A stretch of DNA of 64,000 nucleotides from assembly GCF_021389935.1 (NCBI RefSeq), contig NZ_CP089979.1, positions 1,469,001 to 1,533,000 of the forward strand, written 5' to 3'. This DNA comes from Fulvivirga ligni (GTDB taxonomy: Bacteria; Bacteroidota; Bacteroidia; Cytophagales; Cyclobacteriaceae). This document shows, one piece after another, positions 31,009 to 41,375 of this stretch. Under the pieces are notes generated by a model that was not told where the DNA came from, did no database searches, and worked only from the letters and a program-made list of their open reading frames with translations. Every line of letters starts with the position of its first letter. The first letter of the stretch is position 1. Position numbers and translations under genes: made by a program.

Positions 31009-34000
31009 ATGAAAAGAATTATCTACCTGGCTTTATTTCTTATGACAGCACCAGTGTTCCAGCTGGTGGCTCAGAATCAGGATCAGTATCCACTGTCCGT
31101 TTCATTGACTTTGGGGCAGCCTTACCCTGTTAAGCTCTCAGATTTTAAAGATATAAATTCACAGGTATTCATTAATATTACTAATTCCTCAGATCAGGAT
31201 TATACCATAAAACTGCAGGCAGAACTTCGGGGGCCAATCTTTATCAGGTCCAAAGACATCTATTTGTCTACACCAGGTTCTTGCATTCAGCAAACCATTT
31301 TAGCTAATACCACTACCACCTTAACTACCCTTGATCTCTCAGAGGTATATGATCCTGATAATCTTACGGCCAGTAATGAAATTATCGAAGCAATAAGAGG
31401 TGACAGAGCCTTGCCACAAGGCGAATATGAACTTTGCTTTCGTGCGTTTGACTGCTCCACCAGAAAAGCCCTGTCTCCCAAATATTCATCTTTTGATGGA
31501 TGTTTCTCATTCCCAATAGATTATGTGCAGCCACCTAGGCTTCAATTGCCGAGTTGTGGTGAGGTGATTTCTGAGCCTTTCAATACCACTACTTTCATGT
31601 GGGATCCTGTTCTATCTCTGCGACCAGGGCAGGTTTTGTACAGATTTAGGTTGGTAGAAATTGATCCAGCTGGTACCAATCCTAATCAGGCTATGCTCAG
31701 CTCCACTGCTCGTTATCTGGTGGATGAAGAGGATATTGCGGCCACTTCTTTCAACCTGAATTACGGAGCTGATGTAACGTTGGAAGAAGGTAAATCCTAT
31801 GCCTGGCAAGTTATAGCATACGATCCAGATGAGAATATCACCTTTGAAAATAATGGTGCTAGTGAGGTGTGCTATTTTAGATACGGAGGGACACTTCAAG
31901 GCCTTTCATTCGATCCGATTTATCCACAAACCGGAGATTATTTGCCATTTAATTTCATGCCCTTCATTGTGAAATTTAGTCCTTTTAGCAATGACTATAT
32001 TCAATATAACGGCAATATGGTGCTTAAAGAAAATATGGGATCAGGTTATCATAACATAGATAGAAAATCTACTAATAATAGTTGGAGGCCAGATGGACCC
32101 TGGGAGGTTCAAAAGAGGCGGGTTTTTACTGAGATGACGCAGGAACAGAGTCAGCACCTCCCAGTTTATAAAACTAACTCCGAAGCAGGACTCACTTTTC
32201 AGAGAGGCGGGGCTTACTCCTGGGAGTTTAATGGAGAAATGGAAACGAACGATGGTGAGGTGTTGTCAGCAAATTTCTCCAGTCAGGAATTCAAAATAGG
32301 GATGGCTCCGGTGAATCAATTGGCTCCTGGCAATGGCGTAAGTAAAGAGCCTGGAATGGTAAAGCTTGAATGGCAGGCTGTGAAACCAGAAAGATTGTTT
32401 CCTCCTTTTGATATAGTTAGATCTGACCGAAGAAGAGATGCTCAATTTTTTACAGGCACATTAGATGAACATTGGGTGCTGGAAGTTTCCCGAGACAGCT
32501 CATTTGATAGTATTTATTTTAAAAGCGATGATAGAATTCAGGGTATGGACATCCTCAATACTCCAGAAGAGGATATTGTTGCTGCATTGTATCATCCAGT
32601 GAGTGTAGATACGATTTTTAATGAAACAGGAACATATTACTGGCGAGTCAAGTGGCTTAAAAATCCTGCAGATATAAGATCTGAGGTATATAGTGTTAGC
32701 GAGGTGTTTAATTTTGTTATTGGTGAACCCGGAGAGGAAGCGCCTGAGGAAAGTGCCAGGGAAGAAAGCGAATGTGTTTCTGGATGTGATGCCCCGGCAA
32801 TTACCGATAATACTGCCACCGGAGGTCTTCGGGTGGATGATGTTTTGAAAATAGGTATGTTTGATCTGGTGGTAAAAAGCATATCGAGCTCCTCCAGCAA
32901 TAGCTTCACAGGTGAAGGCGAAGTTGAAATTCCATTTCTTCATTTTAAGGCATTGGTATCCTTTCAAAATGTGCAGTATAATGCGGCCAAAATAATATTT
33001 TCGGGGACTGTAAAAGCAAAGGATGATCGAGAGTTTGCCTATTCAAGTACCGTAAGTAATGGCGTTGAGGCTCTCGGTATGGAAGAAAGCACGGCGAATG
33101 ATCTCAAGGATTACCTCAATACAGGTGAGCGTCTGGTGAGTCTATTCACTGGCAATAGAGCCATCGGTTTGCCTATAGGTATTGATAAAGAAATAGAGGG
33201 TAAGCAATTTACCATTGCCATTGTAGAAATGGTATTTACACCAGAACGCGCACATCTAAATGCCGTAGCCAATATTGACCTGGACCTATTGGATGATACT
33301 CATTTCTTCTCGGCGGGTATCGGTGATTTCTGTTTTTCACCTAATGGCTTTGGCAAAGAAGGAAAAGCATTTCTTCCCACTGATCATAGTTTCGAGCTGG
33401 GAGGTGGAAGAAATTTCACCTTAAAAGGTCTAAGCAATGCTACCAGTCTTAATGATAGTAGCTCATATTCATACTTCAATTGGGACTGTAACGGTTTTAA
33501 GTGTCTCAACCTTACTGGTGAGTATAAATTCTCAAGAGATGTAATAGTGCCTGATGGAGAAGATGGCATGCCTGGCGAAGGGCAGGTAACGGCCCGAATG
33601 AGCTTCAAGTCTTGCAGAGGAAATAATTTTATGGCCTCTTTTGATATGGACCCGTTTCAAATACCCTCTCAGGCTTTAGAGGGGTATGCCTTTGTGGTAG
33701 ACGAAGCCTGGGTAGACTGGTCTACTTTTGATAATCCTCCTGAATTTCAGGAGAATATACCTTCAAATTATGATCATGCTGGTTTAAGAAGTGAAGAGGC
33801 AAGGCTTCGAAATGTTTGGAAAGGATTTTGGCTTAAAAGGCTTCATCTAAAGGTGCCAGAGTATATTGGGAATGTAGAACGAGAGCAGCTAGAGGCCGGA
33901 ATTTCAAATTTGATCATTGATAATACTGGTTTTACCTGCTCTATAGATGTTGAAAATGTTGTTACTTGGGCTCGCGGTGGGCATGTAGAAGGCTATTCAT

Positions 34001-37000
34001 TTTCACTGGATCGGATTTATGTCAATATAGTCCAGAATAGCTTTTCAGAGGCAGGTCTACAAGGTAAAATAGGGCTACCTATATCCGGAGAAACAGAGTA
34101 CCTGGAATATACCGCTGCCGTAGATCATACTTCTGCCGGTACTGGTTTTAAGTTTGTAGTACAGCCGAAAGATACCTTAAATGTACCTGTATTTATAGCC
34201 AAAGCTTCTATAGAGCCTACTTCTACTTTTGAAATCAGGCTGGGTAGAGAAAACTTTATTGGGGTTGATCTGAATGGATCGATGTCCATTGCCAGTGATA
34301 ATCAGCCTTCATCCGGAGGAGCTCGGAATGGTGCGCTTGATCTAAATATGCCGGGTGTTCATGTGGAGCATTTAAGGCTAAATAGCCGTGATGGTTTTGA
34401 TGATACTGACTTTCGATATAGCCTGGCTAGCCCTCAAAAGAACATGTCGGGTTTTCCTATAAGTTTAGATCCGAGGGAGGGGATAAAACTCAAACTCAAT
34501 GGTATGAATCCGGCTTTGGCTATTAAGCCTAAATTAACTCTTGCTGGCGAGTCCACAGGGTTTGCCGCTTCTGCTGAAATAGAATTACAGTCTGAATTAA
34601 ACCTTGGAGATGAAGGCAAGCAGCGGTTCAGGCTTACGGGCATAGATCTAAATTCCATTGAAATAGAAGTGGAAGGCTCCGTCTCTATGAAGGGTTATCT
34701 GGAGTTTTATAAAACAGAGGCTGCTAAAGGAGTCAGAGGAGGTCTTCAGGTGGGACTTCCCATGGGCATAGGTGCAGAGTTTAATGCGGAATTTGGAGTT
34801 TATAAGGCTAATCCTACGGCGACATTCGGCAGTAGAGATCATTACGCTTACTGGTATGTAGATGGCATGGTGAAGTTTGGTGATAGTGGAATCGATCTTT
34901 TCCCACCATCACTGTTATTATATGGAATAGGAGGAGGCGCTTATTATCATATGGCACCTGCAGGATTACCTTCGGTGACGTCCATCATGAGAGATGCTGG
35001 AGATTCCACACGATCCACTTCAAGCGGCACTCGATATGTCCCTAGCTATGATACCCGATTTGGTTTTAAAATGATGGCGCTCATGGGTTCCTCAGGAAGC
35101 GGTAAAGCCTATAATTTTGACGTGTCTCTTGAGGCTAATTTTGCTACTCAAGGTGGGTTGTCAGAGTTTATTGTTCAGGGAAATGCCCGTATTCTTTCCA
35201 AAGGTATTAGCTCTTTAGAGGAGGCTCCGATTATGGGCTCGCTACGGGTGGCTTATCATAATCCGCCTGGAGGTGATAAAGTGGTAGAAGGCGATCTGAT
35301 TATAACAGTCGATGTTTATGATGTCATCACCGGAGTAGGGGAGTTATCTGAAAGACCTCCATGGTATACTGGCCCTTTGGATAATGTGTTTGTGAAAGCC
35401 AGGTTCTACGCCGGGCCTGGAGAATGGTATTTTCATATGGGTACACCTGAAAACAGAGCAGGCCTACAGGTGGCTGGCATCGCCAGGTTTGATAGTTATT
35501 TAATGATTGGTCATGGTATAAACCCAAATCTGCCGCGGCCTAGTGAAGCGTTCCTGGCCATATTTAATAGAGGAAGATCCTCTGAAGATTTTGATTCAGG
35601 AAATGATGATCAACTCAGCCAGTTTATGAGTGGAGCTGTCACTCGTGAGGATGCTGGTTATGCTGAGGCTGAAGGTTTTGCACTTGGAAGTAGTTTCAGT
35701 TTTGATTTAAATGCTAATCCATGGCCTTTCTATTTTGAATTAGGCCTTGCACTTGGCTTTGACATCAACGTGATCAAGACCAGAGAAGATTTACAGGTGT
35801 GTCAGAATATAGATGGCGAAATTGGATCTAACGGCTGGTTTGCGCAAGGTCAATTCTATGCAGGCCTTTACGGAAGCTTTGGCATTCGGGTAAAGCTATT
35901 TCGGGAAAGAAGAATTCCCTTCTTAGAGCTCTCAGCCGGTATGATTCTGAAGGGGCATATGCCAAATCCTACGGGGGCTAAAGGTGAAGCCAGAATTTCA
36001 TATTCGGTTTTGGCTGGTTTATTCGAGGGCAATTTCTCTTTCAAGGCAGAGGTTGGGGATCAATGTATAACCCGGGGAGGTATTTATGAAATTACATTTC
36101 TGCAAGACCTAAAACCTGATATGGAAGATAATGATGTAAGTGTCTACTCCTCCTGTACTGCCGCCTTTGCAGTACCAATAAATGAAATATTGGAAATACC
36201 CAGAGAAGATATGAGTGACCCACCTCAAAGGGTGATTGCGTCAGTTGATAGCTGGGAGCTTAAAGATCATACTGGGGTCAAAGTGCAAACCTATGAGATA
36301 GAATACCTTGAAGAAAATACCATGGCAGAAATGCAGCCAAAAGATATGCTGAGAGGCAATCATCGTTATCACCAAAAAATCACTTTAAAGGCTAAGGAAC
36401 TGGTTGGTGGTGAGTGGGTTGCAATGGATTGGAGTGAAAGCAGAGAGGCTGATTTTGTTACAGGTGATGCCCCTGATACCTTCGAGGAAGAGAACATTGT
36501 ATTTAGCTATCCTTTCAAAAATCAACGTTTTTTTCTTAAAGGAGAAACCCAGGCGGGTAAAGGTTATATGCAGTTAAACCAAGGTGATGTGAATAACCTG
36601 GGTGATTATGGTAGTATTGAGTTTAGAACTCATGATTATAAAGCCAGATTTTATGAGCTGGGTCAAGATGATTATACCGAGGTGCCACTGGTAATCACCA
36701 ATCGATATAGCACGATCAGCTTTGATGTTTCTGGTTTGGATAATGATAAATACTACGCTGTTCAAATATTGAAAATTAAAATAGAGGAACCGAGTGAGAA
36801 TACAGCTACTGCTTCTACTAATGGTCTCAATGCCTCTGTTTTAGGTGATGTAAATGTCAGACATAGTCCTTATGCCGCACAAATTAGAGAGTCCAGCATT
36901 TTGATGAATAGCAGCATTGGCACTATTACTTCTGACATCATTAAAAAGAGAAGCTTGCCGGGGCCAAAGGTGAGGTCAGCCAATGAGCATATTTTGTACT

Positions 37001-37926
37001 ACTATTATTTTAAAACAGATAAGCAAAACACCTTTTTGCAAAAAGTAGCCTCTGAAGACTTAAGGCCTGATTACACCAGTGGAATCATAGAGAAATTTGA
37101 ATTTGAATTTTCTGATAACGTTCAGTTTGATTGGCTGGATGGGGAAGGCTATCGCAATCAAAATGGACGTGAGATTTTTCCTTCATTAATAGATATGAGC
37201 ATCAACACTCAGGGTGGTGAATTTGCAACTAATAGCTGGCCAGTTAACTATTATTATACTTTATTCTATGGTAAAGTCAGGGTGCCTGAAATGGAGATTA
37301 TCCGATTGATAGGGATGCATAGCTTACCCTCATTATCAAGATATACCAGGATACCTTTTGAGGGTATGACCACCTTCACTTCAGATAGCCCATTCAAATC
37401 AGCTCTGAACACAGATGAGATGAACAGGGCTAATAATCCGCCACCTTCTACCCTGCAAAGTCGTATGGGCATCAGTAATCATAGCAGATTTGGTAATGTG
37501 GTGAATACAGGTGTTCCAGGTAATTTCACTATTGAAATGCCAACATATAAAGTGGTTCAAAGCCTTTCTTTAGCAGGTAAATGGAATCTTTCCAGCTTCA
37601 AATCTTCATTAGCTGGCTACATGACACGTTCTTTGCCGGTGAGCATTGGCTGGAGTGGGGAAAATCACTTCCGCGAGCAATATAGAAATGCAGGCTTAAG
37701 CAGGGTAGATAGAAATATGGCTGGCTACTTTCTAAGATTTTACCCAAGGCAATATGCAGAGTTCTTTAGGGTATTATTTACACCTGTATCTGATTTGAAC
37801 TATCAAGCAACTACTGCTTCTAACAAGCATTCTTTCATTATGCAATATAGATATCCGGCCCCTGGCAGAGAGGCGAGACCTTTTGATGGAAGCAATAAAC
37901 GAATCACCTTTAACCATACACCTTAA
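31009..37926 (+). CDS. Giant exported multi-domain protein, 2305 residues
   Basis: A 2305-residue protein with a signal peptide of about 21 residues (MKRIIYLALF, ending LVAQ). The N-terminal part (about 25-570) has a TANFOR-like or Ig-like pattern (LTLGQPYPVKLSDF, FINITNSSDQDYTIKLQAEL) followed by Fn-type modules (YRFRLVEIDP, SYAWQVIAYD and YYWRVKWL). A Glu-rich linker at about 575-595 leads to a very long second part of repeated beta-rich segments, some with Cys pairs, and a C-terminal region with FnIII-like strands (KYYAVQILKIKI). No enzymatic motif was seen. It is larger than any neighbour and unbroken, so likely functional. In layout it resembles giant surface adhesin or scaffold proteins of Bacteroidota; TANFOR membership needs a profile search. 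Confidence 0.72.
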   Translation: MKRIIYLALFLMTAPVFQLVAQNQDQYPLSVSLTLGQPYPVKLSDFKDINSQVFINITNSSDQDYTIKLQAELRGPIFIRSKDIYLSTPGSCIQQTILANTTTTLTTLDLSEVYDPDNLTASNEIIEAIRGDRALPQGEYELCFRAFDCSTRKALSPKYSSFDGCFSFPIDYVQPPRLQLPSCGEVISEPFNTTTFMWDPVLSLRPGQVLYRFRLVEIDPAGTNPNQAMLSSTARYLVDEEDIAATSFNLNYGADVTLEEGKSYAWQVIAYDPDENITFENNGASEVCYFRYGGTLQGLSFDPIYPQTGDYLPFNFMPFIVKFSPFSNDYIQYNGNMVLKENMGSGYHNIDRKSTNNSWRPDGPWEVQKRRVFTEMTQEQSQHLPVYKTNSEAGLTFQRGGAYSWEFNGEMETNDGEVLSANFSSQEFKIGMAPVNQLAPGNGVSKEPGMVKLEWQAVKPERLFPPFDIVRSDRRRDAQFFTGTLDEHWVLEVSRDSSFDSIYFKSDDRIQGMDILNTPEEDIVAALYHPVSVDTIFNETGTYYWRVKWLKNPADIRSEVYSVSEVFNFVIGEPGEEAPEESAREESECVSGCDAPAITDNTATGGLRVDDVLKIGMFDLVVKSISSSSSNSFTGEGEVEIPFLHFKALVSFQNVQYNAAKIIFSGTVKAKDDREFAYSSTVSNGVEALGMEESTANDLKDYLNTGERLVSLFTGNRAIGLPIGIDKEIEGKQFTIAIVEMVFTPERAHLNAVANIDLDLLDDTHFFSAGIGDFCFSPNGFGKEGKAFLPTDHSFELGGGRNFTLKGLSNATSLNDSSSYSYFNWDCNGFKCLNLTGEYKFSRDVIVPDGEDGMPGEGQVTARMSFKSCRGNNFMASFDMDPFQIPSQALEGYAFVVDEAWVDWSTFDNPPEFQENIPSNYDHAGLRSEEARLRNVWKGFWLKRLHLKVPEYIGNVEREQLEAGISNLIIDNTGFTCSIDVENVVTWARGGHVEGYSFSLDRIYVNIVQNSFSEAGLQGKIGLPISGETEYLEYTAAVDHTSAGTGFKFVVQPKDTLNVPVFIAKASIEPTSTFEIRLGRENFIGVDLNGSMSIASDNQPSSGGARNGALDLNMPGVHVEHLRLNSRDGFDDTDFRYSLASPQKNMSGFPISLDPREGIKLKLNGMNPALAIKPKLTLAGESTGFAASAEIELQSELNLGDEGKQRFRLTGIDLNSIEIEVEGSVSMKGYLEFYKTEAAKGVRGGLQVGLPMGIGAEFNAEFGVYKANPTATFGSRDHYAYWYVDGMVKFGDSGIDLFPPSLLLYGIGGGAYYHMAPAGLPSVTSIMRDAGDSTRSTSSGTRYVPSYDTRFGFKMMALMGSSGSGKAYNFDVSLEANFATQGGLSEFIVQGNARILSKGISSLEEAPIMGSLRVAYHNPPGGDKVVEGDLIITVDVYDVITGVGELSERPPWYTGPLDNVFVKARFYAGPGEWYFHMGTPENRAGLQVAGIARFDSYLMIGHGINPNLPRPSEAFLAIFNRGRSSEDFDSGNDDQLSQFMSGAVTREDAGYAEAEGFALGSSFSFDLNANPWPFYFELGLALGFDINVIKTREDLQVCQNIDGEIGSNGWFAQGQFYAGLYGSFGIRVKLFRERRIPFLELSAGMILKGHMPNPTGAKGEARISYSVLAGLFEGNFSFKAEVGDQCITRGGIYEITFLQDLKPDMEDNDVSVYSSCTAAFAVPINEILEIPREDMSDPPQRVIASVDSWELKDHTGVKVQTYEIEYLEENTMAEMQPKDMLRGNHRYHQKITLKAKELVGGEWVAMDWSESREADFVTGDAPDTFEEENIVFSYPFKNQRFFLKGETQAGKGYMQLNQGDVNNLGDYGSIEFRTHDYKARFYELGQDDYTEVPLVITNRYSTISFDVSGLDNDKYYAVQILKIKIEEPSENTATASTNGLNASVLGDVNVRHSPYAAQIRESSILMNSSIGTITSDIIKKRSLPGPKVRSANEHILYYYYFKTDKQNTFLQKVASEDLRPDYTSGIIEKFEFEFSDNVQFDWLDGEGYRNQNGREIFPSLIDMSINTQGGEFATNSWPVNYYYTLFYGKVRVPEMEIIRLIGMHSLPSLSRYTRIPFEGMTTFTSDSPFKSALNTDEMNRANNPPPSTLQSRMGISNHSRFGNVVNTGVPGNFTIEMPTYKVVQSLSLAGKWNLSSFKSSLAGYMTRSLPVSIGWSGENHFREQYRNAGLSRVDRNMAGYFLRFYPRQYAEFFRVLFTPVSDLNYQATTASNKHSFIMQYRYPAPGREARPFDGSNKRITFNHTP

Positions 37927-37930
37927 GCTC

Positions 37931-40000
37931 ATGAAAAAGTATCTTATACTATGGCTGTTGGCTTTTTCTTCTTTGCAGATTCATGCTCAGACTGACAGCT
38001 TGAAAACGCCAACTATTTTCCTTACGGGTAAAAACACGGGTAAGGAAGTTATCTTGCGTTGGGCGCCAGAAACCCCAGGTGTATGGACATTATCTAATGC
38101 TCATGGTTATCAATTAGATAGAATGGAGTTCTCATCACAGCAGGACTTCTTAGAGGCTGGATATCAGCCATTAAGCAATACTCCTATAAAGCCATGGCCC
38201 ATGGAAAAATGGAGGCAGCCTGCTCTTGAAAATGATTATGCAGCACTGGCAGCAGAGATATTGTATGGTGAATCTGACTATTCGCCTGACATCTTTAGGA
38301 AGGCAGAGCAATTTAAAAATCTCTTAGGATCAGCCCTGATGGCGGCAGAGTTTTCATCAGTTGCCGCAGAAGGTTTAGGATTGAGATATGTTGATACGGA
38401 TATTAATCCTGATAAGAAATATTTATACCGGCTATACAGCTTAGGGGCATCCTCAGATTATCCCATTGATACAGCCTATCTTATGATTTCTGGTAATGAA
38501 ATAGATGCTAATCCTGCTGTAGATATTGCCGAGGTAAAGGAAAGGGAAGGTCATATTGAAATCTGGTGGGATAGAGCCGCGCATGAAAAACTGTTTTCTG
38601 GCTATTACATTGAAAAATCGACCAATAAAAAGAACTTTCAAAGAATCAACCAGGCGCCTTTCGTCAGTAGTCCCTTGCCAGGTAGTAGTATTTCCAAAAG
38701 TTATATAATCTTTACCGATTCCGTTGAAAATTATCAGCCTCATTACTATCGCATTATTGGAATCAATACTTTTGGGGAGCAGGCGCCAGTCTCTAAAGTG
38801 ATCAAAGCTATGGGCCGAGACAGGACGCCCCCGCCGCCACCTATCAATGCAAAAGCGGAGCAGATAGCACCAGGTAAAATGAAAATTTCATGGGAGATAA
38901 GTGGTGACGATAAAAATATTAAAGGCTTTTTAATTGCCAGGGGGCATAACCCTGAGGTAAAGCCAGTGACTATAACTACTGAGCCGCTCAAGCCTAAGGC
39001 AAGGTCGTTTATAGATGAAACTTATGATGAGCTGCAGAATAACTGGTATTTCATCGGCGTGATGGATACCGCCAATAATGCCAATGTCACACTACCTATC
39101 TATGGAAATGTAGTGGATACCATTCCACCAGCCGTTCCAGCAAATATTAAAGGCAAAATTGATACTACTGGTGTGGTCACATTATCCTGGAATTTAAACA
39201 GGGAGAGAGATTTGCAGGGGTATGCTATTTTCTTTACAAATCAAAATGACCACGTATATGCCAGGGTGAATCAGCAGGTTTTTCAGGATACTGTTTTCTA
39301 TGATACTTTAAGTGTAAACGTGCTTACGGAAGAGATTTATTACAAAGTGGTGGCTATTGACGCAAATTTTAATCACTCTGATTTTTCCAATCCTATAAAA
39401 TTAATGAAGCCGGATGTGGTGCCTCCGGTAGCTCCTGTTTTTACTAATTACAAGGTTTCAGAAAAGGGCATTTCTCTCACCTGGGCTCAAAGCTCTAGTG
39501 CCGATGTGAATAATCATATGCTTTATCGGAAATTATCAGATACCGATGCCTGGCAAGTGGTTTTTAAAACTGATTCAATAAAGCGCTACCAGAGTTATTT
39601 AGATACTAACCTTACTTTAAACGAATCTTACAACTATAAAATAATAGCTGTTGATGACGCTGGCTTAAGCTCAGATGTTTCTTATGAACTCACCTTGCGG
39701 GCCATAGATTTTAAAGAGCGGCCAGCAGTGAAGAAATTCAATGCTAAACTTTCAGGTAAAGAAACTAAGCAGGTAGATTTATCCTGGGCATATCCGGTAG
39801 AAGGAGATTTTTATTTTAGGATTTACAGAGCCGTAGATGGAGGCGGATTTTCTCCTCTGGATAAAATTCAGAAAGGTCAATTGTCTTTTAAAGATCAGGA
39901 GGTGAGGGCTAATAAAAAGTATGAATATGCCATTAAAGTGGTTTATAAAGATGGCAAAGAAAGTGGCTTCGGTCCTATTGCATCGGTCACCATAAATTAG
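37931..40000 (+). CDS. Exported protein with about five fibronectin type III domains
   Basis: A 689-residue exported protein. I use ATG 37931, which opens a signal peptide (MKKYLILWLL, ending IHAQ); an upstream in-frame ATG lies inside the previous gene. After an N-terminal unit (about 25-170), residues about 190-689 contain repeated FnIII modules, each with a [LI]-[ST]-W start and a YxxxAxD end: IEIWWDRA, MKISWEIS, VTLSWNLN with YYKVVAID, ISLTWAQS with NYKIIAVDDAG, and VDLSWAYP with YEYAIKVVYKDGKESG. No catalytic domain or sorting tail is recognised; it ends with the last FnIII strand. It follows the giant gene by 4 bp and is the last of the run. FnIII chains commonly act as spacers or binding arms of surface systems. 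Confidence 0.82.
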   Translation: MKKYLILWLLAFSSLQIHAQTDSLKTPTIFLTGKNTGKEVILRWAPETPGVWTLSNAHGYQLDRMEFSSQQDFLEAGYQPLSNTPIKPWPMEKWRQPALENDYAALAAEILYGESDYSPDIFRKAEQFKNLLGSALMAAEFSSVAAEGLGLRYVDTDINPDKKYLYRLYSLGASSDYPIDTAYLMISGNEIDANPAVDIAEVKEREGHIEIWWDRAAHEKLFSGYYIEKSTNKKNFQRINQAPFVSSPLPGSSISKSYIIFTDSVENYQPHYYRIIGINTFGEQAPVSKVIKAMGRDRTPPPPPINAKAEQIAPGKMKISWEISGDDKNIKGFLIARGHNPEVKPVTITTEPLKPKARSFIDETYDELQNNWYFIGVMDTANNANVTLPIYGNVVDTIPPAVPANIKGKIDTTGVVTLSWNLNRERDLQGYAIFFTNQNDHVYARVNQQVFQDTVFYDTLSVNVLTEEIYYKVVAIDANFNHSDFSNPIKLMKPDVVPPVAPVFTNYKVSEKGISLTWAQSSSADVNNHMLYRKLSDTDAWQVVFKTDSIKRYQSYLDTNLTLNESYNYKIIAVDDAGLSSDVSYELTLRAIDFKERPAVKKFNAKLSGKETKQVDLSWAYPVEGDFYFRIYRAVDGGGFSPLDKIQKGQLSFKDQEVRANKKYEYAIKVVYKDGKESGFGPIASVTIN

Positions 40001-40130
40001 TGTGTAAAGCTCAGATTTTTCATATCATAATAATGTTGGGCGAAAACGGATTTTTTTGAATCTGAATTGCCAATTATCTCACTTTAATTAAAAGTATTTC
40101 AATTTTGTGGTAACTCTTTGGTATAATCAA

Positions 40131-40138
40131 TAATTTTG
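40131..40138 (+). promoter_or_regulatory. Bacteroidota -7 element upstream of the aminotransferase gene
   Basis: TAATTTTG fits TAnnTTTG, 24 bp before the ATG. A TTG at 40105-40107 gives a spacer of 23 bp, slightly long. Confidence 0.4.
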
Positions 40139-40162
40139 GCTCGTTTTTAAAATAAAAGAAAA

Positions 40163-41374
40163 ATGAGTGAATCACTAACCGTTCAATTGTCTGATAGAAT
40201 TGCCAACATGGAGGAATCCGCCACACTTGCCATGGCTGCGAAAGCCAGGGAGTTTAAGGCAAAAGGGATTAATGTTATTAGCCTAAGCTTAGGTGAGCCC
40301 GATTTTAAGACTCCCAAGCATATTCAAGAGGGAGCCAAACAGGCAATTGATGAAGGTAAGTACTTCGCTTATCCTCCAGTGCCTGGTTATCAGGATTTAA
40401 GAGAGGCCATTGCTAAAAAATTCAACGACGAAAATAATATACCTTACAAAGCTGAGAATGTGGTAGTTTCTAACGGAGCGAAGCAGTCTATTGCTAATGT
40501 AATGTTCTCATTACTAAATCCTGGTGATGAAGTAATCGTTTATTCTCCTTACTGGGTGAGCTACTCTGCCCTTATCCAATTGGCAGAAGGTACTCCGGTA
40601 TTCATTACAGGAGGTTTAGAAAATGATTTTAAAGCTACTGCAGAGCAGCTTAAGAATGCTATCACTGATAGAACTAAAGCTATTATCTTCTCTTCTCCAT
40701 GTAACCCAACAGGTTCTGTGTTTACGAAAGAGGAATTAGAAGCTATTGCTGAGGTAGTTTTAGCTCATGATAGCCTTATGGTGATCTCAGATGAGATCTA
40801 TGAGCATATCAACTATACCGGCGAGCAGGTGAGCATCGGTTCATTACCAGGTATGGTTGATAGAACTATCACCGTAAATGGTTTCGCTAAAGGTTTTGCT
40901 ATGACTGGCTGGAGAGTAGGTTATATAGGAGCTCCTTTATGGGTGGCTAAAGCATGCACTAAAATGCAGGGGCAGGTAACTTCAGCTAACTGTTCTATTG
41001 CTCAGAGAGCAGCGTTAACAGCTCTTACTTCAGATCTAGGACCTACCTATGAAATGAAGAAGGCTTATGAAGAAAGAAGACAGCTGGTTTATGATCTATT
41101 ATCAGAAATTCCAGGTGTGAAATTGAATATGCCTAAAGGTGCCTTCTATTTCTTCCCAGACGTAAGCAGCTATTTCGGTAAGTCTACTGACGGTTATGAA
41201 ATTAAAGATGCTTCTGACCTATGTTTATACATTTTAGAGAAAGCTCACGTTTCATTAGTTACTGGTGAAGCTTTTGGAGCTCCTGAGTGTATAAGATTAT
41301 CTTATGCAGCTTCAGAAACAGAGCTTAAAGAGGCTATCAGCAAGATTAAAGAAGTATTGAGCTTATTATCATAA
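40163..41374 (+). CDS. PLP-dependent aminotransferase, class I/II (aspartate aminotransferase type)
   Basis: A 403-residue cytoplasmic aminotransferase of fold type I, probably aspartate:2-oxoglutarate or aspartate/prephenate type. Seen: the substrate-specificity N-terminal block SLSLGEPDF, the phosphate-loop region SNGAKQSI (about 100-107), SPCNPTGSVF (about 174-183, with the PLP-contacting Asn), ISDEIYEHI with the pyridine-binding Asp, and the Schiff-base Lys243 in NGFAKGFAMTGWRVGYIG. Length is typical. The PfkB-type kinase gene starts 1 bp after its stop, so they are cotranscribed, though no shared pathway is evident. A promoter-like element lies upstream at 40131. Confidence 0.9.
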   Translation: MSESLTVQLSDRIANMEESATLAMAAKAREFKAKGINVISLSLGEPDFKTPKHIQEGAKQAIDEGKYFAYPPVPGYQDLREAIAKKFNDENNIPYKAENVVVSNGAKQSIANVMFSLLNPGDEVIVYSPYWVSYSALIQLAEGTPVFITGGLENDFKATAEQLKNAITDRTKAIIFSSPCNPTGSVFTKEELEAIAEVVLAHDSLMVISDEIYEHINYTGEQVSIGSLPGMVDRTITVNGFAKGFAMTGWRVGYIGAPLWVAKACTKMQGQVTSANCSIAQRAALTALTSDLGPTYEMKKAYEERRQLVYDLLSEIPGVKLNMPKGAFYFFPDVSSYFGKSTDGYEIKDASDLCLYILEKAHVSLVTGEAFGAPECIRLSYAASETELKEAISKIKEVLSLLS

Positions 41375-41375
41375 C

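Noticed and set aside
32500-32967. Minus-strand frames inside the giant gene as separate genes
   Set aside because: No signal peptide, no motif and no RBS or promoter context; the plus-strand frame is continuous for 2305 codons.
37883-37931. Upstream in-frame ATG as the start of the FnIII protein
   Set aside because: It adds 16 polar residues before a clear signal peptide and would lie inside the giant gene; ATG 37931 gives the expected signal sequence.
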